64,000 nucleotides of DNA from Rugamonas apoptosis (GCF_014042355.1 NZ_JACEZU010000010.1:1-64000); one strand, 5' to 3'; positions 36,341-45,445 are shown, numbered from the stretch's first letter. The notes: generated by a model from the sequence alone, not told the origin. Translations and numbers: made by a program.

Positions 36341-37759
36341 ATGAACGACCATATCCACGACGACCTGCCCGACATCATCGAGAACGTTACCTACGCCGAA
36401 CTGCAGGTAGGCCAGAGCGCGCGCCAGACCCGCACCCTGACGGCCGACGACATCGCCGCCTTCGCCGCCGTGTCGGGCGACGTCAACCCGGCCCACCTGG
36501 ACACCGACTACGCCGACGCCACCCTGTTCCATGGCGTGATCGCGCACGGCATGTGGGGCGCGGCCCTGATCTCCAAGCTGCTGGGCACCACCCTGCCCGG
36601 CCCGGGCACCATCTACCTGGAACAATCGCTGCGCTTCCTGAAGCCGGTGCGCATCGGCGACACGCTGCGCATCACGGCCACCGTGCTGACCAAGGAAGAC
36701 GCCAACCACCACGTCACCCTCAACTGCGAAGTCAAGAACCAGACCGGCGCGCTGGTGCTGGCCGGCGTGGCCACCGTGATCGCCCCAGTTGAAAAAGTGC
36801 GCCGCCCGCGCACCCAGTTGCCGCTGCTGCGCCTGGTGGACCCAACCGAACGCTTCGGCGTGCTGCTGGCCAGCGCGGCCGCGCTGGAACCGGTGCGCTG
36901 CGCCGTGATCCACCCGTGCGACACCGAATCGCTCAAGGGCGCGCTGGACGCCGCCGCCCGCAAGCTGATCGTGCCCGTGCTGATCGCCCCGCTGGCCCGC
37001 CTGCGCGCCGTAGCCGAGGAAGCGCACATATCGCTGGACGGTGTCGAGATCATCGACGTGGCGCATAGCCACGCGGCGGCCGAGAAAGCGGCCGCCATGG
37101 GCGCCGCCGGCGAAGTCGAAATGCTGATGAAGGGCAGCCTGCACACGGACGAAATGATGCTGGCCGTGCTGGCGCAACCGGCGCTGCGCACCAAACGCCG
37201 CTTCTCGCACGTGTTCCGGCTGGAAGTGCCAATGTACGACAAGGTGTTGCTGATCTCCGACGCCGCCCTCAACATCCAGCCCACGCTGATGGAAAAGGCC
37301 GACATCGTGCAGAACGCCATCGACCTGGCGCACGCGCTGGGCACGCCCGAACCGAAAGTGGCCATTTTGTCGGCGGTGGAAACCGTGACCCCGAAAATCG
37401 CCTCCACGCTGGACGCCGCCGCCCTGTGCAAGATGGCCGAACGGCGCCAGATTACGGGCGGCGTGCTCGATGGCCCGCTGGCCTTCGACAACGCCATCTC
37501 GCCGCAAGCGGCCCGCATCAAGGGCATCGATTCGCCTGTGGCCGGCCACGCCGACATCCTGATCGCACCCGACCTGGAAGCGGGCAACATGCTGGCCAAG
37601 CAGCTCGAATACCTGGCCGGCGCCGCCACCTGCGGCGTGGTGCTGGGCGCGGCGCTGCCGATCGCCCTCACCAGCCGCGCCGACGCGGCCGACGCCCGCG
37701 TGGCCTCGGCCGCGCTGGCGCTGCTGCTGGCCCACCGCTACCGCAAGGAACGCCCATGA
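36341..37759 (+). CDS. MaoC-like hydratase fused to phosphate acetyl/butyryltransferase
   Basis: This is a 472-residue two-domain enzyme. Residues about 15-150 form a MaoC/(R)-specific enoyl-CoA hydratase domain with the hot-dog motif FAAVSGDVNPAHLDTDYADATLFHGVIAHGMW (Asp and His catalytic pair). Residues about 170-465 form the phosphotransacetylase domain (LMKGSLHTDEMM, HVFRLEVPMYDKVLLISDAALNIQP). The second domain exchanges acyl-CoA and acyl-phosphate, passing acyl-phosphate to the kinase encoded next. The hydratase can make (R)-3-hydroxyacyl-CoA, the PHA precursor. The stop overlaps the kinase start by four bases. Confidence 0.93.
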   Translation: MNDHIHDDLPDIIENVTYAELQVGQSARQTRTLTADDIAAFAAVSGDVNPAHLDTDYADATLFHGVIAHGMWGAALISKLLGTTLPGPGTIYLEQSLRFLKPVRIGDTLRITATVLTKEDANHHVTLNCEVKNQTGALVLAGVATVIAPVEKVRRPRTQLPLLRLVDPTERFGVLLASAAALEPVRCAVIHPCDTESLKGALDAAARKLIVPVLIAPLARLRAVAEEAHISLDGVEIIDVAHSHAAAEKAAAMGAAGEVEMLMKGSLHTDEMMLAVLAQPALRTKRRFSHVFRLEVPMYDKVLLISDAALNIQPTLMEKADIVQNAIDLAHALGTPEPKVAILSAVETVTPKIASTLDAAALCKMAERRQITGGVLDGPLAFDNAISPQAARIKGIDSPVAGHADILIAPDLEAGNMLAKQLEYLAGAATCGVVLGAALPIALTSRADAADARVASAALALLLAHRYRKERP

Positions 37760-38955
37760 ACAACGGACAGCAAGCCATCATCGCCGTCAACGTCGGCTCC
37801 TCCTCGATCAAGTTCGCGCTCTATCCGTTCCGCGCCGGCGTGACCGGCGGCGCCCTGCTGACGGGCACCATCACCGGCCTGGAACCGGACGGCCAACCGT
37901 GCGTGGACTTCAGCACCGACGACGGCTTCAAGCTGAACGAAGCGCTGGCGCCCGGCGCCGGCGACAACTTCGAACGCGCGCTGGACGCCATGCGCGCCCT
38001 GCTGGCACGCTATGCCGCCCCGGCCAAGCTGATGGCCGTGGCGCACCGCATCGTCCACGGCGGCGCGCGCTACGCCGACTCCGTCATCATCGACGACGAC
38101 GCCATGGCCTACCTGCGCACGCTCGAGCCGCTGGCCCCCCTGCACCAGCCGCACAACCTGGAAGGGGTGGAACTGTTCATGCGCGCCTTCCCCGAGCTGC
38201 CGCAAGTGGGCTGCTTCGACACCTCCTTCCACACCACCATGGACCCGCTGGAGCAGCGCTTCGCCCTGCCGCACACCATGCACCGCGACGGCATCCGCCG
38301 CTACGGCTTCCACGGCCTGTCCTACCGCTACCTGGCGGCGCGGCTGGCCGAACGCAGCGGCCGTAGTGGCCGCAAGGTGCTGATGGCCCACCTGGGCAAC
38401 GGCGCCAGCGTGTGCGCCATGCGCAGCGGCGTCAGCGTGGCCACCAGCATGGGCTTCTCCGCGCTGGATGGGCTGATGATGGGCAGCCGCTGCGGCGCGC
38501 TCGATCCCGGCGTGCTGCTGCACCTGATGCGCCAGGGCTGGGACACGGACCGCATCGAAAAGCTGCTGTACCGGCAGTCCGGCCTGTTGGGCGTATCGGG
38601 CCTGTCGGCCGACATGCGCACGCTGCGCGCCAGCGCGCAGCCCGAAGCCCGTATCGCCATCGACCTGTTCACGCACCGGCTGGTGCGCGAATGCGGCGCG
38701 CTGACGGCCTGCCTGGGCGGTCTGGATCTGCTGGCCTTCACGGGCGGCATCGGCGAACACGACGCCGCGCTGAGGCTGGCCGCGTGCGAACAGCTGCTGT
38801 ACCTGGGCGTGCGCATCGACACAGCCCGCAACAAGGCGGCCGACGGCAGCCAGATCATGGCGATCCACGCCGACGACAGCAACGTGGAAATCTGGGTCGT
38901 GCCCACCGACGAGGGACGCGTGGCGGCCAGCGACGCGGCGGCGTTGTTGGCGTAG
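37756..38955 (+). CDS. ackA: Acetate/propionate-family kinase
   Basis: The 399-residue kinase converts acyl-phosphate and ADP to a carboxylic acid and ATP. Motifs of the ASKHA fold are AVNVGSSSIKFAL (about 10-22), AHRIVHGG, FDTSFHTTMDP, YGFHGLSYRYLA and AHLGNGASV. It is the last gene of the run from 28503 and overlaps the phosphotransacetylase gene (ATGA). With it, the operon can gain ATP from acyl-CoA when respiration is limited. This fits the FNR-type site at the head of the operon. Confidence 0.93.
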   Translation: MNNGQQAIIAVNVGSSSIKFALYPFRAGVTGGALLTGTITGLEPDGQPCVDFSTDDGFKLNEALAPGAGDNFERALDAMRALLARYAAPAKLMAVAHRIVHGGARYADSVIIDDDAMAYLRTLEPLAPLHQPHNLEGVELFMRAFPELPQVGCFDTSFHTTMDPLEQRFALPHTMHRDGIRRYGFHGLSYRYLAARLAERSGRSGRKVLMAHLGNGASVCAMRSGVSVATSMGFSALDGLMMGSRCGALDPGVLLHLMRQGWDTDRIEKLLYRQSGLLGVSGLSADMRTLRASAQPEARIAIDLFTHRLVRECGALTACLGGLDLLAFTGGIGEHDAALRLAACEQLLYLGVRIDTARNKAADGSQIMAIHADDSNVEIWVVPTDEGRVAASDAAALLA

Positions 38956-39104
38956 GCCGCGCAGGCCCAGGCATAGGCTGCGCGGTCAACCTTTGATGGA
39001 AAATGTGATCGGCATGGCGGCGCATATGCAAATATGAAATTATTCGTTCTCTCGGCGGGAACGTCTCGCTAATCTCTTTTTGGATTGCAAATCAGCGGCA
39101 AGGC

Positions 39105-39129
39105 GAGGAAACCCATGCGGGCTTTCCTC
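39105..39129 (+). promoter_or_regulatory. Leader hairpin before metY
   Basis: GAGGAAACCC and GGGCTTTCCTC pair around an ATGC loop with one bulged C, 25 bases before the metY start. No T run follows, so it is not an intrinsic terminator. It does not resemble a known SAM riboswitch. It may influence translation or RNA stability. Confidence 0.4.
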
Positions 39130-39153
39130 AGCGTTGCGCATTACGGAGAAACC

Positions 39154-40425
39154 ATGAAGCTTGAAACCATCGCAGTACACGGCGGCTATTCCCCTGATCC
39201 GACCACCAAGGCGGCCGCCGTCCCGATTTACCAGACTGTCTCGTACGCGTTCGATGACACGCAGCACGGCGCGGACCTGTTCGATCTCAAGGTACAGGGA
39301 AATATCTACACGCGCATCATGAATCCCACCCAGGACGTGCTGGAGAAGCGCATGGCCGCGCTGGAAGGCGGCGTTGGCGCACTGGCGCTGGCCTCCGGCC
39401 AGGCGGCGATCACCTATGCGATCATGACCATCGCCGAAGCGGGCGACAATATCGTGTCCGCGTCCACGCTCTACGGCGGCACCTACAACCTCTTCGCGCA
39501 TACGTTGCCGCAGTTCGGCATCGAAACCCGTTTTGCCGACTACCGCGACCCGGAATCGTTCGCGCGCCTGATCGATGAAAAGACCAAGGCCGTATTTGTG
39601 GAATCGATCGGCAACCCGCTGGGAAACATCACCGATTTCGAAAAAGTGGCCGCCATCGCGCACAGCCACGGCGTTCCGCTGATTGTGGACAACACCGTCG
39701 CCACGCCTTACCTGTTGCGTCCCTTCGAGCATGGCGCGGACATCGTCGTGCACTCGCTGACCAAGTACCTGGGCGGGCACGGCACCTCGCTCGGCGGGGC
39801 CATCGTCGATTCCGGCAAATTCCCGTGGGCCGAGCACAAGCAACGGTTCAAGCGCCTCAATGAGCCGGACGTGTCCTACCATGGTGTGGTGTACACCGAG
39901 GCGCTGGGCGCGGCCGCCTATATCGGCCGCGCACGCGTCGTCCCGCTGCGCAATACCGGCGCCGCGATCTCGCCATTCAACGCTTTCCAGATCCTGCAGG
40001 GCATCGAGACGCTCGCCTTGCGCATGGATCGCATCACCGAGAATACTCTGAAGGTGGCGCAGTTCCTGCAACGGCACAAGAAGGTGAAGTGGGTAAACTA
40101 CGCGGGTCTTCCGGAACACCGGGATCATGCGCTGGCAGTCAAATATCTCGGCGGCCGGCCGTCGGGCGTGCTGACCTTTGGCGTCGAGGGCGGACGCGAC
40201 GGCGGAGCGCGCTTCCAGGATGGCTTGAAGCTGTTCACCCGGTTGGTAAACATTGGCGACGCCAAGTCGCTGGCCTGCCATCCGGCATCCACCACGCACC
40301 GGCAACTGAACGGCGAGGAATTGGCCAAGGCCGGCGTCACCGAGGACACGGTGCGACTTTCCATCGGCATCGAGCACATCGACGACCTGTTGGCGGATCT
40401 CGATCAGGCATTGGCTGAAGTTTGA
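39154..40425 (+). CDS. metY: O-acetylhomoserine sulfhydrylase (PLP-dependent, MetY)
   Basis: The 423-residue Cys/Met-metabolism PLP enzyme makes homocysteine from O-acetylhomoserine and sulfide. TKAAAVPIYQTVSYAF, RIMNPTQDVLEKRMAALEGG, LASGQAA and the PLP-lysine motif VVHSLTKYLGGHGTSLGG (Lys204) are all present. The late segment HPASTTHRQL is conserved. The start at 39154 has CGGAGAAA upstream; the longer frame of 23 residues is unsupported. The leader contains a stable hairpin. The 3' end overlaps the convergent membrane-protein gene by 22 bases. Confidence 0.95.
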   Translation: MKLETIAVHGGYSPDPTTKAAAVPIYQTVSYAFDDTQHGADLFDLKVQGNIYTRIMNPTQDVLEKRMAALEGGVGALALASGQAAITYAIMTIAEAGDNIVSASTLYGGTYNLFAHTLPQFGIETRFADYRDPESFARLIDEKTKAVFVESIGNPLGNITDFEKVAAIAHSHGVPLIVDNTVATPYLLRPFEHGADIVVHSLTKYLGGHGTSLGGAIVDSGKFPWAEHKQRFKRLNEPDVSYHGVVYTEALGAAAYIGRARVVPLRNTGAAISPFNAFQILQGIETLALRMDRITENTLKVAQFLQRHKKVKWVNYAGLPEHRDHALAVKYLGGRPSGVLTFGVEGGRDGGARFQDGLKLFTRLVNIGDAKSLACHPASTTHRQLNGEELAKAGVTEDTVRLSIGIEHIDDLLADLDQALAEV

Positions 40426-40910
40426 TTTTCGGACGCAGGAAGCTGATGTTGATGATTGATCAGCGACCCTGCCGCCAGGCCGATGCCGAACGCGGCGTAC
40501 ACCAGCGCGAGCGACCTGCGCGACAAGCGTTCCTCGTAGCCCGGCCGCAACCGTTCCGGCGTCATCTGGTAATCCACAAAACACGCAACCGCGGTGGCGG
40601 CCGCCGACGCCACCAGCGTCGTCCTGGCCGAATGCCGCACCAGCATCTTGCCGGCGGCCTGTTCGAATAGCGTGGCCCAAAACATCGAACTGGCGTGGTG
40701 TATGCCATACCCCAGTACCGTATATTTCCAGGTTGGACCATTTTGCCGGAAGGCTTGATCACCCCACAACCAATGGCTGATCGCGTTGGCGGCCGCAAAC
40801 ATATGGCCGCTCTCCTTTTTGGCGCACAGCGCCAGCGCCGCCGCCGACGCCACACTGGCCATCGCCCCCGGTACGACAGCCTTGCCTACCGCCGTTTTCC
40901 AATTGTCCAT
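40404..40910 (-). CDS. Hypothetical integral membrane protein
   Basis: This is a 168-residue protein with about four hydrophobic segments (VVPGAMASVASAAALALC; TVLGYGIHHASSMFWATLF; TTLVASAAATAVACFVDY; ALVYAAFGIGLAAGSL) and a conserved-looking RLRPGYEERL loop. It resembles DUF1440-type YagU-like membrane proteins only loosely; no function is assigned. The start at 40910 (MDNWKTAVGKA) is preferred because membrane-protein character begins there and GGGAAAA lies upstream. The longer frame to 41027 adds a polar leader. Confidence 0.7.
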   Translation of the reverse strand: MDNWKTAVGKAVVPGAMASVASAAALALCAKKESGHMFAAANAISHWLWGDQAFRQNGPTWKYTVLGYGIHHASSMFWATLFEQAAGKMLVRHSARTTLVASAAATAVACFVDYQMTPERLRPGYEERLSRRSLALVYAAFGIGLAAGSLINHQHQLPASENQTSANA

Positions 40911-41251
40911 AACGCTTTTCCCGTCTCGTGTGAGGCCGATATCCCATCTCAGGGACCCGGACTTTGGCCACGATACCGACAAATCAACGTGGACGGCGCC
41001 GCTTACGGGCGTGGACGTCGTGGTCATTGCGGGCGGCTATTTGCACGAGCGCCGCAGGCAGATTGGCAAATTTTCTTCTTGCCTGGTTTTCAACTAGGAC
41101 ATTTTGTCTCGATGTATGGATGTTGCTTTTTAGTAGTATGTCTAAGGACGTGCGGCGACACTTTACTTGCTTGGCAGTCGCTGACGTTTTCTCCTGGTTG
41201 GAACAAGAAATATAGCTGTTGAAGCAGCGTCTTGAGGTAGCGTTCCTCACC
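40911..41251. other. Intergenic region of about 340 bp, no supported gene
   Basis: The stretch holds only short overlapping frames on both strands without ribosome sites. Base composition falls from GC-rich to mixed towards the right. Promoters for the divergent small membrane-protein genes should lie here. Confidence 0.4.
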
Positions 41252-41542
41252 ATGAATAGTGTCAAAATATTAAGCAATCGCCTGGAAATACTCAAAATGA
41301 TGGAATTAATCCCGCTGTTCTTAGTTGCGTTCAAGGTTCTCGTGCTCGGCACGGGCATGTACTACGCCATCAAGTGGCATTACGATCAAGGCAAGAAGGA
41401 GAAGAACAAGCAGAAGGAGATGCGCGCGGTGCTACGCACGAGCGGCAAGGTGGCCGTCGTCTTCGTGCTAACGCTCGTGGGGCTGGGGTTCGCCACCTTC
41501 CTCCTTGGCAGCACGCTCGGTTTGGACTTGACCTTCCCGTGA
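41252..41542 (+). CDS. Small membrane protein, hypothetical
   Basis: This is a protein of about 96 residues with two predicted helices (LIPLFLVAFKVLVLGTGMYYAI; VAVVFVLTLVGLGFATFLLGSTL) separated by a strongly basic loop (KWHYDQGKKEKNKQKEMRAVLR). Two starts are possible, at 41252 or at the ATG pair near 41297; neither has a clear ribosome site. No family is recognised. Confidence 0.55.
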   Translation: MNSVKILSNRLEILKMMELIPLFLVAFKVLVLGTGMYYAIKWHYDQGKKEKNKQKEMRAVLRTSGKVAVVFVLTLVGLGFATFLLGSTLGLDLTFP

Positions 41543-41749
41543 TGGCAAAGAATAGTCGGCCGATGGCCAATGATGCGGCAGCAATTCCACGCTGCGACTA
41601 TTGAACGTCACGGCGTCAGGTCGGACAAAGCATAGGGCACAAAGAGCACTTGGTTGGCCGCCGGCGGAGCAAAAGGCAAGGACAAGCGCGGCAGATTCAT
41701 CACCCCAGTGACGACACGGATGCCTTCTATGTCATCGAATAAGCGCACC

Positions 41750-42116
41750 ATGACCAAGTTCAATCAAGGGCTGCTGCTCACGGCGGCGATGCTTTATGTG
41801 CTAACTGCAGGCAACATTGCGCTCGCCGCGAATGCCGCCCTCACCGGCCAGCAAGTAGAGTGCCCCCCGTCAATCAAAGGAACTTCCGTTCAGTTGACCG
41901 AGGCACCGCCAGGCTCGAAACTGTTCGTGCCAGATGCGCTCTACCTGTACTCCGCCGCGCCGATCGACGGCCCGCCGGAGAGGTTGGGCGACTTGGCCGA
42001 ATTCACCGAGCATCGGCAAGGCGCCGACCAAGTCCATCACGCTGTCGAAACAAATCGATGACGGCATTTCGCGTTGCGACTTTTATTTCCACAAAGAAAA
42101 AAGCCGAGCAAAATGA
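41750..42116 (+). pseudogene. Secreted small protein gene with frameshift (STY0301-family-like)
   Basis: The start MTKFNQGLLLTAAMLYVLTAGNIALAA is a signal peptide, followed by ECPPSIKG and DGPPERLGDLAEF, which recall the STY0301 family of secreted proteins. Up to about 42005 the frame has high GC at third positions. It then ends in an out-of-character tail at 42061. Shifting by one base at about 42005-42012 continues the GC3 pattern as SIGKAPTKSITLSKQIDDGI and SRCDFYFHKEKSRAK to a stop at 42116. One extra base, or a small deletion at this point, best explains it. The family's central part also seems missing, which favours real decay over a sequencing error. Confidence 0.55.
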
Positions 42117-42480
42117 GATCAAAAATACACTGCAAATAACATCATATTGACAACAAAAATAAGCCGTGTGAATTACCTGGTGACTGTCGGTTTCCGCCCT
42201 AAACAGTCATTGATTACTCAAATTTAAAATACTAAAACATCGGTTAAATCCAATGCTTCGACTATATTTCTGTAAAAGCGAGCATTAATTTAGGTAATTG
42301 CAAAATGTTGCTGATTGCACGAATAGAAATGAATCTAAGGTATTTTATCGGTGTCGTTCATGGACATCCATAGACAGAAGTGTTTTTAAAAATATTATCG
42401 CTCCAGAAAATTATGTCAGGTGAGTTTGACTAGCTTCAGGAGCGTTTGTTTCCTTGGATGACGTTAAGTTATAAGTTAAA
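42117..42480. other. AT-rich intergenic region at island edge
   Basis: About 360 bases without a supported gene mark the switch from GC-rich backbone to AT-rich DNA, just downstream of the PARIS-like operon. No integrase, tRNA or clear repeat was seen here. Confidence 0.5.
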
Positions 42481-43386
42481 CTAAGCTACCGGCCTTAAAA
42501 TCGATACATTTGAGGCTTTTTCCCATGCATCCAATTTCGCATATAACTGCGTTTTAGAGAACTTCAACAAGTCGAACCCCATAGTAAGCAAGTTCTCAAC
42601 ACAGTCGGAATCTGGAAGCCCCCTGCTATCAGCTTTCAAGCCATGCTTACTAATTAATCGAAGAAGTTCGGCTGAATCATGTCCGTGAACAATTTCAGTG
42701 ACAGCATGCTTTTCGCCAAAAATCACTAAAAGCTTTTCCAAAATTTCTTCTTTAGATGCAATTTTTTTTGATTTATTATTCGAATAATCCCGAGCGGCTT
42801 GGACCATTTTTTCATGCCCAAGATACTTCCAAGTCTTATCACAAATAAATTTATCAAGTTTAAGGATTGGACCATCAACGCGTTCAGGCTTAAAAACCAA
42901 CCCAAGAGAAAATCTCTTATTGGCAAGTTTTAAACATCCAAAATTATAAAGATTATCTAAAATTAAATCCTTAATGGTTTTTTTGTGTACTTTCTCAAAA
43001 TCACGCACCTTCACCTCATCACTTATAACAGCCAAGAAATCCAAGAGGCAGCCTTGCTCTAGCATCATCATCTCGGCGTCATGGCAATCTGTGACAAATA
43101 TACTATCAATGAAATTTGGGTCAAATTTTGGATTATTACTTAATCTCAAAAAATCAGAGTCTCTAATTCCAATCTTTCTAGAAAACCCTTTTTCAGTTAG
43201 TTGCTGATAGACAGTGCGCATCTTATATTTTCCAAATGATGGCCTAATTTTTACAGCGTCTTCAACTACCAAACGCTTATATAGTTTTATATCTTTTTTT
43301 CCTTCAACTAAAAGATAAATTCCTTTATAAGACGAATCCATTAAAATCGAATTAACGATACGTTCGGGCGTAAGATGTTCTTCCAT
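42481..43386 (-). CDS. ariB: DUF4435 / TOPRIM-nuclease protein, AriB-like effector of PARIS system
   Basis: This is a 301-residue protein. YLLVEGKKDIKLY carries the TOPRIM Glu (Glu28), GIRDSDFL the Asp-x-Asp (76-78), and FVTDCHDAEMMML a DUF4435 motif (Asp100-Glu105). In PARIS, AriB is a toxic TOPRIM RNase held by AriA and released when a phage anti-restriction protein is sensed; it then cuts host tRNA. The start overlaps the ATPase stop as TAATG with GGAG upstream, so the two are translated in coupling. AT-rich codons contrast sharply with the neighbours. A different DUF4435-ATPase defence pair remains possible. Confidence 0.78.
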   Translation of the reverse strand: MEEHLTPERIVNSILMDSSYKGIYLLVEGKKDIKLYKRLVVEDAVKIRPSFGKYKMRTVYQQLTEKGFSRKIGIRDSDFLRLSNNPKFDPNFIDSIFVTDCHDAEMMMLEQGCLLDFLAVISDEVKVRDFEKVHKKTIKDLILDNLYNFGCLKLANKRFSLGLVFKPERVDGPILKLDKFICDKTWKYLGHEKMVQAARDYSNNKSKKIASKEEILEKLLVIFGEKHAVTEIVHGHDSAELLRLISKHGLKADSRGLPDSDCVENLLTMGFDLLKFSKTQLYAKLDAWEKASNVSILRPVA

Positions 43387-44807
43387 TACTCCAGCCCTTG
43401 TAATTCAACTTTCAAATCCCAATTCTCGTCAATGATATCGGGCGAATGTGTCGCAATAATGATCGAGACGTTATTCATTGAAGTAACGTCTTTCAAGTCT
43501 TTTATGAATTTGTTTTGCCACGAAATATGGAGAGATAATTCTGGCTCATCAATTAATATCATATCTCCAGAATTTGATTTAAAAATGAGTTCATAGAAAA
43601 GGATTAACTCATTCTGCTCTCCTGACGAAAGCTTCTTCGGTGATATGCTTGAATACCCGCCCTGTTCGTCCCTCTTAAATCTTGACCTAAAAACAAAACC
43701 TTGCTTCCGATTCACCTCCAGATTTTTATGTTTGAAGCGCTTATTGACAATCTCCATGAACAAATTAATTCTCTTCGCAAGATCTTCGTAAGGAGCAAGT
43801 TTTTGATCACTATCTTCCACATATAATTTTAATGGATAAATCAAATCTGACTGCTGTGAAGAATTGGGATAGTCATTAATTTGCAAGCCAAAATCATCGG
43901 TGTTTGTAGTTTCAATTAGACCTGCCGAGGCAAACAATTGCCTCTTAGAATTCAATTTCTGTAGCCTATTATTAAGCTCGCTTAGGTCAATTGCATTATC
44001 AGGCCTTTTATCTCTCAAACTTTGGACAAGACGGCTTGGATAAGTACTATCTAAAGCGACGGCGATATCTGATGCTGCCGCCTCTGCTGTTGCAATCAAT
44101 TTTATTAATTCATCTGCACATTTCTGGACGGTACTAACATAAGATTCTCCGCCCCTTTCTTTAGCTGTAATGATTCGTTGAGTTTCAATAAGACGTACAT
44201 CCAATTTATGATTTGCAAACCATATTGGTAAAGCATCGGCTTCCGACTGCTGACGATTTAGAAATACCTCGTACCTATCATCGAACATCCATTGCATCAT
44301 CTCAAAATCGCGCCTACTTAGATCACCACGAAACATAAAGTGTTCCATAGCCCGTCGCTTTGCCCAAGACAACTCTTCAAGCGTTTGATGCGATTCTTTT
44401 TTTTCTAAGTTCGTGAGTGGTATCCGCGCATACGCAGGGGGCTTTACTGGCTTCGACTTAGACTTTGAGTCTTTCTTGGGTCTTTCTTCTCTTTCGGCAA
44501 GCTGTCGAGCCTCTTCATTCAGGAATTTACGCTCAACATGTAACGCCAACGGCGAACTTTTTGAACCGCCGTGCTTGGTAATTTCCCAACATTCGTCTGT
44601 CGAAAATGTAAAAGTAAACTTATCAAATTCTAGCTCTCGAAAAAAACTGTAGCTTTTCCCGAAAAAGGCATTTGTTGCCTCAAGCATTACTGTTTTCCCA
44701 AGGCCATTTTCACCAATGACAATGGTGATATCTGTTTCCCTATTTAACGGGATAATATGATTAAACGCACCAAAAAGTTTGTCGACTGCAATTTGCGTTA
44801 TGCGCAT
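43386..44807 (-). CDS. ariA: AAA/ABC-type ATPase, AriA-like sensor of PARIS system
   Basis: This 473-residue ATPase is of the SMC/RecF/OLD-like class. Walker A is IVIGENGLGKTVMLEA, the signature is KLSSGEQNELILFYELIF, Walker B MILIDEPELSLHISWQ, and IIATHSPDII holds the switch His. The middle (about 100-330) is a helical insertion rich in charged residues. In PARIS, AriA forms a hexamer that holds AriB. Here it is the first gene of the two-gene operon. The start at 44807 (MRITQIAVDKLFG) is preferred; an in-frame ATG at 44822 adds five residues. Downstream gene order ATPase then DUF4435 is that of PARIS. Confidence 0.8.
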   Translation of the reverse strand: MRITQIAVDKLFGAFNHIIPLNRETDITIVIGENGLGKTVMLEATNAFFGKSYSFFRELEFDKFTFTFSTDECWEITKHGGSKSSPLALHVERKFLNEEARQLAEREERPKKDSKSKSKPVKPPAYARIPLTNLEKKESHQTLEELSWAKRRAMEHFMFRGDLSRRDFEMMQWMFDDRYEVFLNRQQSEADALPIWFANHKLDVRLIETQRIITAKERGGESYVSTVQKCADELIKLIATAEAAASDIAVALDSTYPSRLVQSLRDKRPDNAIDLSELNNRLQKLNSKRQLFASAGLIETTNTDDFGLQINDYPNSSQQSDLIYPLKLYVEDSDQKLAPYEDLAKRINLFMEIVNKRFKHKNLEVNRKQGFVFRSRFKRDEQGGYSSISPKKLSSGEQNELILFYELIFKSNSGDMILIDEPELSLHISWQNKFIKDLKDVTSMNNVSIIIATHSPDIIDENWDLKVELQGLE

Positions 44808-44959
44808 ATTTTTTCTCATCAATGTTTTCTAAAAAATAAATGTAAATCGCTATACGATGTGGCTCGACCATATATGTAAAGGCGATGACGGACTCCCTCA
44901 TATCCTTTTCCAGAAGGATATTTCCGAGAAAGCTGAAATCCAAGTTTGGTTCATTTCTA

Positions 44960-44985
44960 AAAATGCCCGCAACTGGCCGCATTTA
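44960..44985 (-). repeat. Island palindromic repeat, copy A (degenerate)
   Basis: On the minus strand GCGGCCAGTTGCGGGC matches the island core CGGCCA..AGC.GCC loosely; the left arm is lost. It lies eight bases after the stop of the gene at 44993-45445 and before the PARIS-like operon. Confidence 0.5.
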
Positions 44986-44992
44986 GATCGGT

Positions 44993-45445
44993 CTAGTTTT
45001 CAAGCTCGAATTTATTCCACATCAACTCTATCTTCGCCGCAAAGTCAGACTGTCTATCGTTGTACGCTCCGATTGTTTCATAACTATTCGGCTTTACGCT
45101 CGCTAGCGCAGTCAACCAAGTCGCAAAGTATTCTTTCAACGCCGTTTCAGCTGGAGCTTTTCCATTCACCTCTGCAAGCGCTGCTGCGTACAGCTTCTTT
45201 CCTTCCACACGCGCTTCCGCAATGCAATCTCCAAACTCATATTGTTCGTTGACCAAGCGACCGGAACGCCAAGCATTTATAGCTCGTCTCGCACCAGTGC
45301 CACAAATCGTAAGGTTATAGTCTGTAAATTCCCTGAACTCTTGCTCAGCACTTATCTTCTCTGCGCCCTGTGCCCAGTTTGGAAATAAAATTGCAGCGCA
45401 AGCACCGAAAATTACGGCAAAAAGGCATTTTCTTAAACGTCTCAT
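44993..45445 (-). CDS. Small exported protein in island array, unknown
   Basis: This is a 150-residue protein with a signal peptide or N-terminal anchor (MRRLRKCLFAVIFGACAAILFPNWAQGAE) and a helical charged body with two Cys (TICGTG, GDCIAEA). No family is recognised. The start at 45445 begins the signal peptide; the frame is open to 45469. It lies between repeat copies A and B. Confidence 0.65.
   Translation of the reverse strand: MRRLRKCLFAVIFGACAAILFPNWAQGAEKISAEQEFREFTDYNLTICGTGARRAINAWRSGRLVNEQYEFGDCIAEARVEGKKLYAAALAEVNGKAPAETALKEYFATWLTALASVKPNSYETIGAYNDRQSDFAAKIELMWNKFELEN

Noticed and set aside
38956..39153. SAM or other known riboswitch upstream of metY
   Set aside because: Only one simple hairpin is visible; no multi-stem arrangement of a known class.
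42481..44807. Gabija, OLD or retron-associated ATPase system
   Set aside because: The partner is DUF4435 rather than UvrD-like helicase or reverse transcriptase, and the ATPase has no TOPRIM tail of its own; PARIS fits better, though another DUF4435 pair cannot be ruled out.
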